In this document: positions 55,132 to 64,000 of the stretch, piece after piece
How the letters are laid out: every line of letters starts with the position of its first letter
How positions within the stretch are numbered: the stretch's first letter is position 1
DNA from: Lepus europaeus
Taxonomy: Eukaryota > Chordata > Mammalia > Lagomorpha > Leporidae
Reading direction: 5' to 3'
Assembly: GCF_033115175.1 (NCBI RefSeq)
Contig: NC_084834.1
Span: 78,512,462 to 78,576,461 of the forward strand
DNA: 64,000 bases
Notes under the pieces: model-generated
Seen by the model: only the letters and a program-made list of their open reading frames with translations
What the model was told of the DNA's origin: nothing
Databases searched by the model: none
Made by a program: the position numbers and the translations under genes

Positions 55132-55579
55132 CCTGAACTTCAGTTTTTAGCTTCTTCAAGAAGCTTTTCAGATCCTTTCTTGACCTACACATCACTTTCC
55201 AGCTACCTAACATGCTGCTTTGAAAAACTGCCCTTCAGCTGTTTCACTTGAATCCTCCATCAACAAAGTTTCTTGATGTCACCACTACTCCTCTCCAAGA
55301 AAAGATGTACCAATAGCTAAATGTACACCAAACATCCACATCTAGATTTCTAAATACATTATTATCAGAAAGTAGGGTTATTTACAAACAGAATTGATTC
55401 CAGATCTGGGATAGAGAAAGCATAAGGTAACTGATTTGCCTTACACCAGAAAGCTAAGAAGAAATCATAGGCTAATGGGAGAAGCTCAAATGGATACAGA
55501 AACCATTCATAAAGGTGTGGTACCACTGATCAAATCGGAGACAACCCTGAACATCAAACATTTGCAACCACTACCTTAA

Positions 55580-55781
55580 AATAAAAAAATGTATTTACTT
55601 GAAAGGCAGAGTGACAGAAAGAGAGGGAGATACAGAGGGGGAGGATTTTCCACCTGCTAGTTCATTCCCCAAATGCCAGGCAGGGCTGGGCCAGGCCAGA
55701 GCCAAGAGCCTAAAACTCAGTCCAAGTTTCCCTCACCGGTGATAGGGAACCAAGTACTTGGGCCATTAGCAGTATCCTACC
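55580..55781 (-). mobile_element. CSINE, tail half, split by a retrocopy
   Basis: TTACTTGAAAGGCAGAGTG, CCACCTGCTAGTTCATTCCC and CAAGTACTTGGGCCATTAGC. Interrupted at CAGTATCCTACC; the head half follows at 56077. Confidence 0.8.
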
Positions 55782-56064
55782 TCTTCTCTTGGCTCCTCTC
55801 TCCTGCTCTCTTCTCCTCCTCTCGTCTCTCTTCTCCCTCTTTTCTCCTCGATAACTCCTTTCCTCTCTCTCCTTCTCCCTGTTCTGAACACGTGGCTCTC
55901 TTGGCTTCTCTCTTCTCTCCTGCTCACTCTCTCTAGCCTCCTCTTCTCTCTTACTCCCCTCTCTCCTCTTTCTCTCTTACTCTCCTTTTCCCTCTTCGCC
56001 CCTTTCCTCCGGTCTGCTGGGTTTTCCCCAATAAACTCTTTCCTTTAAAAAAAAAAAAAAAAGA
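55782..56064 (+). mobile_element. Processed retrocopy: polypyrimidine transcript end with poly(A)
   Basis: About 265 bp of almost pure C/T ending in CCCCAATAAACTC (AATAAA at 56030-56035), then 16 A residues (56047-56062). The 12-bp CAGTATCCTACC flanks it at 55770-55781 and 56065-56076. AATAAA, poly(A) and the duplication are the signature of L1-mediated retrotransposition of an RNA. The source is unknown; the sequence is reminiscent of an LTR R region. Confidence 0.8.
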
Positions 56065-56076
56065 CAGTATCCTACC

Positions 56077-56178
56077 AGGTACATTAACATGAAGCTGGAC
56101 TGGAAGTGTAGTAGTCAGGACTATAACCAGCACTCCCAAGCAGTGTCACAAACCCACTGTGTCACAAAGCACACCTTA
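56077..56178 (-). mobile_element. CSINE, head half of the split copy
   Basis: GTACATTAACATGAAGCTGG, CTGGAAGTGTAGTAGTCAGG and GCAGTGTCACAAACC complete the element interrupted at 55781. Confidence 0.75.
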
Positions 56179-56179
56179 C

Positions 56180-57400
56180 CACCTTTTTACTGAAAATATT
56201 AATTACATTACTATTTTAAGTGGAACATACTTCATTTACTAAGTGATGAGAGGAAAACTCTTCAGTGTGTGGCTCGGAGGTGTTTGGGAGGGGCTCAGCT
56301 TTTATATGATAGAATTAGGGGAACCACTATTAGGAACTCCTCTGGAAATGATCATCAAACAGCAGTGACGACGGACACTAAAACCTCTAGAATAGAGACT
56401 GCTGAGGAATGCATACTCTCACAGTGCCTTGGTATCACTCCATAGATTACATGCTAATTACAAAGTGGAAAACAGATATTAACAATGGTGATCTGTTAGC
56501 AACCTCCTTAACCAACTGATCAAATTGAGAACCCCCAGCAATGGAGCAATCAGGCATTATGTGCCTCCTGATATGATGCAATATGAAGTACACAGAATCA
56601 CCTATGAGTCTTGTCAAAAGTGTTTAACCAGGAGCAGGTGTTTCCCATAGAAGTCAGGACACTGCTGGGAACTCCTGCATCTAGTATAGGTGTACCTGGT
56701 TTTGAGTCCCAGCTCTACCCCCGATTCCAGCTGTGCATCCTGGAAGTCAGCAAATGATAAGCATCTGAGTAGCTACCACCCAGGTGGGGAACTGGGAGTA
56801 GGCTCCTGGCTCTAGGTTACCCCAACCCTGGCAACTGTAGCCATTTGGGAAGTGAACCACCAGATGAAAAATCAATCTTTCCTTCTTTTGTATAAATAAA
56901 ATAAATTAAAAATAAAGATTAATTGTTTAACCAGAATCTAATTAAGCATTAGGACTTAATTTCTGGCTTGCAGAAAATATAGGAAATAAAAAAAGACACT
57001 CAGAATATCAGGTAATCAAAATCATACATGACAACTAAGAAGTCTCTTCGAAAACTCCAAATGATGAAAATAAAGATGAGAGGAATGTTCTAAACTGAAA
57101 GAAGCTAAGAGATATGAAGATGAAACACTGTATCGGAACTTTCATAGGATCCCGATTATGTAAAATGAAACAAAAATCCAGCTCTTATAAAGATGCTCTC
57201 TCTCTCAAAAAAAAAAAAAAAAAAAAAGCTTGGGATAACTGAAAATTTTGAATAGGACTGGCTATTAGACAATACTAGGGTGATTCTTGCTCCCTTTCTT
57301 AGGTGTACTAATGGTGTTACAGTGAAGAAACAAGAGTGACCTTGTCCATGGAAGAAGCATGCTGAATATCTTAATGATGAGTGGTTGTGCTCTTATTTGC
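56180..57400 (+). mobile_element. Ancient interspersed repeat (family unresolved), split by a CSINE
   Basis: CAGGCATTATGTGCCTCCTG, GACAACTAAGAAGTCTCTTC, GGATAACTGAAAATTTTGAA and GGACTGGCTATTAGACAATA resemble a widespread ancient mammalian repeat that I cannot name confidently. Confidence 0.4.
56631..56923 (+). mobile_element. CSINE, diverged, with 10-bp target duplication
   Basis: GGAGCAGGTGTTTCCCATAG head; TAAATAAAATAAATTAAAA tail; TGTTTAACCA at 56621-56630 and 56924-56933. Confidence 0.88.
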
Positions 57401-57825
57401 AAATGTTTCAACAAATACACACATATTTACACACAAAGACGTACAGATAAAACAGAGGAAAACGTTAATTTAGATGATGAGCATACAGCAATTAGTTACA
57501 CAGGCAGAGTATCCTTTCTCTGAAATGCTTACATAAGCAGTGTTTCCAATTTTGGAGTTTTTATGATTTTGCAACATTTGAATAGACTTCACTGGTTAAG
57601 CATCCTTATTCCAAAAATCTGAAATCCAAAATACTCCAAAATTCCAAAATTTTATGTCATGTCAGCACTCAAAAGTTTCTGATTCTCAAATAAGTATGTT
57701 CAATTTGTGCTATTCTCTAAACTTCAATTTGTTTGGAATGTCACAATAAAAAGCTGAGGGAAATTCAATGAAATAACAAAAGTTCAAGGTGGGGAAAAAA
57801 AAAACTTGTCTACAACTCATACTAG

Positions 57826-58368
57826 TGATGTAGGCAGGCAGACAGGATAAAATTGATTAGATTTGTGAGCTGGGAGGCCACGCCTTCACCACAGCCCCCG
57901 TGTGATCTCTTGCCCCTACCTGACTCCACCTGTATGTCCACTTGCCAATCAGGCTACGTAACCATTCTCTTTTGGAAGTGGATAAAAGGCCTGCAACACA
58001 GTGGGCCTTGCCCCTTTATTCGCCATTATTGCCCTTAGTTGCCCTTGTTGCCCCGCGCCTTCGGGACATGTGCTAAGGCCACTCTCTCTGCCTTTGCTTC
58101 ACTATCCCGGCTGCTCAAAACCAAATGCTTGCAGCATGTGGCTCCTGGCCTGCTCTCTGCTTAGTATGGATCCCAACTTAATTTCTAGACTTTTCTTTCT
58201 CCCTTAGATAGAGCCCTCATGCATTTCTCTCACTAAATAAAAAGTTTAAAAACCTTACCATGTCGCCTCATCTATTTGAGCCAGTATTCAGAATTCTTCT
58301 CTGAATTCGTGGCAAGAACCCCCACGGCTTGTTAGTTTTGGGAAATATTAATAAGCAAAACAGTTTCA
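57826..58368 (+). mobile_element. Solo LTR, class I ERV, 543 bp, 4-bp target duplication CTAG
   Basis: Begins TGATGTAGGCAGGC and ends AACAGTTTCA, flanked by CTAG at 57822-57825 and 58369-58372. ATAAAAGG at 57982-57989 serves as TATA and AATAAA at 58236-58241 as the polyadenylation signal; U5 contains TTCTCTGAATTCGTGGCAAG. No internal viral sequence. It contains the source of the 45-bp copy at 60011. Confidence 0.88.
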
Positions 58369-58539
58369 CTAGTACCTCCCTGCCATTTATCATTTTGCAA
58401 TTCCTGTCTATAACTATGACAGTTAATATTTTAAATTTTTACAAGTTTACAGATATGAAAATACATCAATGAACACTGCTATTGTAACTAACACAATACA
58501 CCACACCAACAAAAATAAAAAAAAAATCCTGTTAATCTC

Positions 58540-59050
58540 CAGTCCTAGCCAGGACAGAAAACATAAACTTTCTGATGAGAAAAGTTAAGTATGATCACTT
58601 TGGAAAACGACCTGGCACCATCAAAACAAAGCTGAACACATATCCCGTGACTCAAGGATTTTTCTCCTAGGTGGATATCCAACAGAAACTTAAACACAGG
58701 CACCAAGAGTTAGATACAAAGTTTAGATAAGCACTGCTTATCGTATAGGAGCAAAAGCTGGTACAACTCATATAAGCATTAAAACAAGAATGAATAATTT
58801 ATGATATATTGATTCACTGGAATATCAATGAAAATGAATGGACTACAGCTATACACAATATGGACAAATCTCAGAGGATAATGTCAAACAAAGCAGGTGG
58901 CAGAAGAATACTACAGTGATTTTGTTTATAAGAATTTCAAAAATGTCAAAATTAAACAATGCATTATTTAAGGAATCCAACATATGGAAAAGCAAATAAA
59001 TGATAAACACACAACTCAGGACACAGAACCTGCTGGGTGAGGGATGCAAA
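58540..59050 (+). mobile_element. L1M-type ORF2 end fragment
   Basis: CACTTTGGAAAACGACCTGG, CCTAGGTGGATATCCAACAG, CTGGAATATCAATGAAAATG and TATGGACAAATCTCAGAGG are in the L1 order for the ORF2 3' region. No open reading frame. Confidence 0.7.
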
Positions 59051-60010
59051 GGAGCCTTCTGTTGTCACCTGTTTTCCTCACAATGCTTTTTTACTAGGTT
59101 AGGTAGTAACACACGGGCATTTTACCGTGTCATCTTGTTTCTTTAGATTTCACAGATGACTTAGTAGTTTTAATTTTTCTCAACACCAAAAACAATTTAG
59201 AATAAATACACAGATATTGACTTTAAGGCAATTAACAAACCTCAGTTCAAAAGTAATACTAAAATATTCATATAATAACTGCATTTATATTTTTTCTACG
59301 ATTTAACACCAAACAATGCAAAGCTGTCAGAATGCAAATGGTCAAACCAATTCCCATTACCAGTTAGTGAAATACTCAAATAATAAAACAAATCCCTATT
59401 CGGGGGCAGGGAAGTAGTCACACCATATCTAAATCTAATGGCACTTACATTTACCTATTTTGCTCAATGATTTAGGTTTGTAACTTGATGGCTAACAGTA
59501 ACCTTCAGGATCTGACACAAAGTGTAGCCCTGTTGCATTTATATCCATACAGATACTTTAAACCAATTCCATAATACAAGTCTCTGTTGCCTCTCATTCT
59601 GTCATGATACAGGAAATGGGTAAAATCATAACTGTACTTAACATTTACACCCTAACCACTCTTGAGAATCTTGAGATCATGACCCAAATAAATGCAGACC
59701 CCACTGACAGAGCTTTAAAGAAATCTTTCCAACAAACAGCACAATCTTGATCCATCAGGAAAAAGTGTCTACTAAGCCCTGCAACCAAACAAACTGGTTA
59801 CTGAAAACAAAAGCAGAGAGAACTTACCTATAATGAGTAATCCAGGCAAAGTTTCACAGGGTCCCTCACCCAAATTCAACTACAGCTACTAAGCACACAT
59901 ACACACTGAGGAAGGCAGACTTGGCTAGAGTAGGCTGAATTGTTTTTTATTCAAAGCCAGAAACAAGACTGATACCAATCAAACAAATCAAAATAAGGAA
60001 ACTTATAATT

Positions 60011-60055
60011 ATGCTTGCAGCATGTGGCTCCTGGCCTGCTCTCTGCTTAGTATGG
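60011..60055 (+). repeat. 45-bp exact copy of an internal segment of the 57826 LTR
   Basis: Identical over 45 bases to 58125-58169. AATTAT occurs just before (60007-60012) and just after (60059-60064) the copy. It has no poly(A) and none of the rest of the LTR. Confidence 0.93.
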
Positions 60056-60445
60056 GAGAATTATCTGTCCAGACATGAAAAAAAGATTGCTTCACTTTAA
60101 CACCATGGGGTCAGGAGAGGTTCAGGATAAAGCAGAAAGGGTTATAATTATATCCCACTACATTTAGACTCTCATGTGAAGAGAGGCACAATTGTTGTTG
60201 TATAAAGTATCCCTGCCTATGTGGCATCTATCTAGAAGACTTTGCTCTTGATTTCAAAGGTGATTCCCCATTAATATAGAAGCATTTACTATGCCACTGC
60301 TTCTCCCTCCTAATACATAGTGTTAGGTATGTGCTTAGCTATGCACTTCTCTCTGTCATCCCTCCAAATTCACTAAGACCAAACCAAAACCTCTGCAAAT
60401 ATACCAAACCTTCCAAGGGACTCACCTTAAAATAACTGTGGTTAA

Positions 60446-60741
60446 GGGTGGGCACTAGGACTTGTGGTTAAAATACCTATATTTCCCATTGGAGTACCTG
60501 GAGTTTGATGACCAGCTCTTGACTACAACTTCCTGCAATGCAGATCCTGGGAAGCAGCAGTGATGGCTCGAGTTGTTGGGTTCATGCTACCCATGTGGGA
60601 GACCTGGATTGAGTTCCCAGATCACAGCTCTGGCTTTACAACCATTTAGGGAGTGAACCAGTCAATGGGATTAAGAGTTCTCTCTCTCTCTCTTTGCTCT
60701 CACTCTCTCTACCTCTCAAATAAGCTTAAAAAAAAAAAAAA
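60446..60741 (+). mobile_element. CSINE, diverged
   Basis: GGGTGGGCACTAGGACTTGT head, TACCCATGTGGGAGACCTGG, AAATAAGC plus poly(A) tail. Confidence 0.82.
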
Positions 60742-61095
60742 GGCATTGAAAACTTTTCCAATCCACAAAGTGAACAGAAAAGATTACATCTATTCCTACA
60801 GCACTTCCATTTCTGAAATGATCACTCAGAGTTTAAGACTTGTATAACTTGACTAGTGACCACTGAAATGATGCCTGCTTTTTTTATATATATACAAATT
60901 CTACTGTAATACAGTTCCTGTTAAAATCCCAGTAAAGGCCCACAAACCAACAAGAATCCACTGTGAGAACCATGTTCTAGACAGGACATACAATCAGCCT
61001 GGGAATGTTTAATCCTGGGTACATGTATAAATTCTACCATTATTAGGGACATTTATTGAAGAGTAGTTAAACAGCTGCTAAAAAATTGTAAGGAA

Positions 61096-61404
61096 GCAGG
61101 GGCATTTGGTGCAGTGGTTACAACATGGCTTGGGAGGCCCACGTCCCATTCCAGCATGCCTCTTCAACAGCAGGTTCCACTTCCAATCCAGCTTCCTGCT
61201 AATGTGCACCTTGGGAGGTAGCAAGTGGATGGCTTATGTACTGGGTCCCTCCCCTCCACAGGAGATCCAAATGGAGTTCCAGGCTTCTGGCTTCAGCCTG
61301 CTCCAGTCCTGGTTGTTGTGGCATCTGGGGTATAAACTAGCAATCTCTTCTGACTACACCTTTCAAATAAAATGAAAATTAAAAACAAACAAACAAAAAA
61401 AAAA
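61096..61404 (+). mobile_element. CSINE, diverged
   Basis: GCAGGGGCATTTGGTGCAGT head; TTCCAATCCAGCTTCCTGCT; tail AAACAAACAAACAAAA. Confidence 0.82.
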
Positions 61405-61739
61405 CCACTTTAGACACAGGAACAAGGTCATGAAAAGAGCGACGCTTGGTGTGGTGCTGCCATTTCTTCCTCCTCTATGTCTCACACAGAGGTTCCAACA
61501 CCGCCAACTTGGGACACAGCATTGAGAGGCTCAACCTATGTGGTCTGTAGGAGCCACAATGAGTCCAGGGAAGAATTTGCCGTTTTCAGTGGAAAACAAG
61601 TGGAGGCTGTTAATAGTGGTAACTTTATATTGGATTCAGATTCGCTGCACTTTTCTTCAGAGTATGCTACCAACCGCTTACAAAAAAAGGAAGATTTAGT
61701 TCATTCATTTAACAGATAATGAAGGGCATTTCTCTCTTT

Positions 61740-62150
61740 GAAAAATGGATCAAACTCAAACTCATAGCATACTGGATATGTCTGTAAATAAACTTACGAC
61801 ATGAAAAAAATACTTTAATTGGAAAAAAAAACTATATTCCACCATAAGTGAACAACAGCAGCACATCCATGACAACGAACTATTCAGCATTTACAAAGGA
61901 TAATGTAAATGTAGCCAGATATAACATCCCCAACATACTGGTTAAGACACAAGGTTGGGGGAATTCGGTAAGATTACATATGGCATGGTGCCATTTTAGT
62001 AAAAATATACAGAAGCACATGAACATAAATGTTTGTAATACACAAATACATTTATGACAACACACACCAAAAATTTCAAAGAAATTATCTCTGGGTAACT
62101 AACGGGTTTTACTTGTATTTAGTATTTTTCTACAACAAACACCTAGTGAA
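61740..62150 (+). mobile_element. L1M-type 3' fragment
   Basis: CCATAAGTGAACAACAGCAG, AACTATTCAGCATTTACAAA and AATTATCTCTGGGTAACTAA fit old L1 ORF2 end and 3' UTR. Shares its first part with 62950-63030. Confidence 0.5.
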
Positions 62151-62944
62151 ATTACTTGATTTTAAAAACTCGTATATATATTTGCTTACAAACTCCAACA
62201 GCTGTACTCAAACTTACTGCAATTATCTAAGGATGGTCTGAAGCAATATGAGCAATTTAAGAATTTAAAGAAAATCCCTACAAATAAAAAGTAGAAAGTA
62301 GCACTATCTCCACTGATGATGAAGATGAATTCCAAAACATCCTGCACTGTTGGGAACTCTATTACTGACTGGGAAACAGTTTCACCTAGCAGGGCTGGGG
62401 CTCACAGACTGCCACATATCAGAAAGGCAATTCCTTCCTCAGCTTCCAACTTCAATCTCCAAGATTCAATTAATCACCTTACCTGCCACTTTCTTTGAAA
62501 CAACGTGCTGCAACAATTTGTTCAACTTGTTCATAAATAATGCTTCCCAAATTTTTAAAAGCTTTCCTTAGAACTGACTTCAAAAGCATTATATATGAAG
62601 TTACACGTATAATAAAACCATTTACTGAACACTGTAAGGCACTTTGCATACCCTTTTATTCACTTTCCCCTCAATTCCATTTAGAGGATGCTCCAGGTAG
62701 CCTTCTCTTATAAATCAGAAGATGACAAGGACCCAAAGACACAATAGCAAAGACTTAAACCAAAGTCCGACTCCAAACTCAGTCTCCTTCCATTCACACT
62801 ACACATACTTCCTTCTAAGTTCTACTGCCTTAGAAACAGTTACACATCATTCAAGTTCTCAGCTGATCCTTGAAGGCAGGACAAGACAGCAAGTTCCTTG
62901 CTATTCACTAAGTTAAACAGCAGCTTAAAAATGGAAAGGAAATT

Positions 62945-63075
62945 AAGCTCAACCATAAGTGAATAAACAGCAGAACATGGATAACCTATTGCACCATTCA
63001 GCCTTCACAAAGGATACAGAAATGCAGAATCACTCTGCTTTGCAAAGCAGAACCATTGATTTCTTTGATTTAATG
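62945..63075 (+). mobile_element. L1M-type fragment, second copy of the same L1 region
   Basis: AACCATAAGTGAATAAACAG, CACCATTCAGCCTTCACAAA align with 61839-61910. Older fragment without tail. Confidence 0.45.
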
Positions 63076-63318
63076 AACTGAGTGCCACGTGCAAAACACA
63101 GCCTCTATCCTCAAAAAAACTGAAGACAACACATACACATACTACTTTTAGGAATCAATACTTGTATCAAGAAAAATAACCAAAGACCAGGAAATCTTGG
63201 AGAGTTCAATTTTCAAGTAAAACAGCTTCTACTCCTTTAAAGATCAAAGCATCTTAAAATTTAGATATAAACATCTCTACTTTGTTAGACACAAAGTATG
63301 GTTTAAAAATAAAAAAGA

Positions 63319-63659
63319 GGGCCGGCGCCGTGGCTTAACAGGCTAATCCACCACCTTGCGGCGCCGGCACCATGGGTTCTAGTCCCGGTTGGGGCACTGG
63401 ATTCTGTCCCGGTTGCCCCTCTTCCAGGCCAGCTCTCTGCCATGGCCCGGGAGTGCAGTGGAGGATGGCCCAAGTCCTTGGGCCCTGCACCTGCATGGGA
63501 GACCAGGAGAAGCATCTGGCTCCTGGCTTCGGATCAGCGAGATGCGCTGGCTGCAGCGGCCATTGGAGGGTGAACCAACGGCAAAGGAAAACCTTTCTCT
63601 CTGTCTCTCTCTCTCTCACTATCCACGCTGGCTGTCAAAAAAATAAAAATTAAAAAATA
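63319..63659 (+). mobile_element. Young CSINE
   Basis: GGCCGGCGCCGTGGCTTAAC head, GGTTCTAGTCCCGGTT, full body, tail of AAATAAAAATT units. A-rich flanks AAAAATAAAAAAGAG and AAAATAAAAAGAG fit a target duplication. Confidence 0.93.
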
Positions 63660-63679
63660 AAAATAAAAAGAGCCAAAAT

Positions 63680-63870
63680 TTATGAAGTTTAATGTGCTAA
63701 TAAGTGCCTTACATATAAGCATTTTCTCTTTCCCAAAACCATAAGATAGGCACTACTAATGGGGTCCATGTTTAAAGGATGTAACAGAGCTTATTTTCCA
63801 AAGTCACACAGTTAGCAAATGGTAGAGTTGAGATTCAAATGCAGCACCCCTCTATTTCTGCCTTTTGATA
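63680..63870 (-). mobile_element. MIR-like fragment
   Basis: AATAAGTGCCTTACATATAA, AAGTCACACAGTTAGCAAAT and GGTAGAGTTGAGATTCAAAT fit MIR in reverse orientation. Confidence 0.65.
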
Positions 63871-64000
63871 CATTTATTCATTGATTGAAAACACTTCCTG
63901 ACCAACTTCAGCATACAAAGCATTGTACTGTGAAATGACAGGACAATGAATAAGACAGCTTATGCAGGAAGTTCATCTGATTAGTTTATTTTGTTTTGTT

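Larger units (their letters stand above)
43559..64000 (-). other. METAP1: METAP1 intron 1, at least 20.4 kb, exon 1 beyond window
   Basis: No stretch encodes the expected zinc-finger start, and the only CpG-rich segments are young C-repeats. Contains roughly fifteen C-repeats, two solo LTRs, old L1 and L1-like pieces, a retrocopy and several MIRs. Unassigned stretches over 300 bp include 43560-44100, 44845-45310, 46480-47200, 49630-51260, 59060-60440 and 62160-62930. Confidence 0.88.

Overview
This is mammalian nuclear DNA, almost certainly from a lagomorph, most likely a leporid such as rabbit. About fifty copies of the tRNA-derived lagomorph C-repeat SINE (CSINE) are scattered through it. 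The youngest start with a GGCCGGCGCC head, carry a GGTTCTAGTCCC-like B box, and end in CTGTCAAAA or AAATAAATAAAT tails. A rabbit-type L1 3' UTR lies near position 1 kb and an older relative near 53 kb. The AT-rich non-repeat background is typical of mammalian introns.

The window holds one recognisable cellular gene: METAP1 (methionine aminopeptidase 1), on the minus strand. Ten coding exons (2 to 11 of an expected 11) can be placed to the base between 43558 and 11504. All have GT-AG boundaries and matching phases, and together they encode 348 residues plus the stop. That leaves exactly 38 residues for exon 1, which gives the 386 residues of human METAP1. All catalytic metal ligands and substrate histidines are present (H203, D220, D231, H294, H301, E327, E358). 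Exon 1 and the promoter are not in the window: 43559-64000 is all intron 1 and shows no CpG island or matching exon. The 3' UTR probably runs from 11503 to about 10025.

Layout: 1-10 kb is intergenic sequence downstream of METAP1. It holds a decayed class I endogenous-retrovirus gag/pro remnant abutting an L1 3' UTR, a run of four C-repeats, and an unclassified GC-richer block with a 20-bp minisatellite. From 10 to 43.6 kb lies the METAP1 body. From 43.6 to 64 kb lies its repeat-rich first intron. Four solo LTRs can be delimited by TG...CA ends and target-site duplications (728, 583, 301 and 543 bp). Old L1M-type fragments, MIR elements, a MER5A copy split by an LTR, and MaLR/ERVL-like LTR remnants fill much of the rest.

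I found no undescribed gene system. The most interesting points are structural: a 45-bp exact copy of an internal LTR segment 1.9 kb away from its source, flanked by a 6-bp direct repeat; a polypyrimidine retrocopy with poly(A) and a 12-bp target duplication; SINEs inserted serially into one target; SINEs nested in SINEs; and inverted SINE pairs flanking METAP1 exons 7 and 2.
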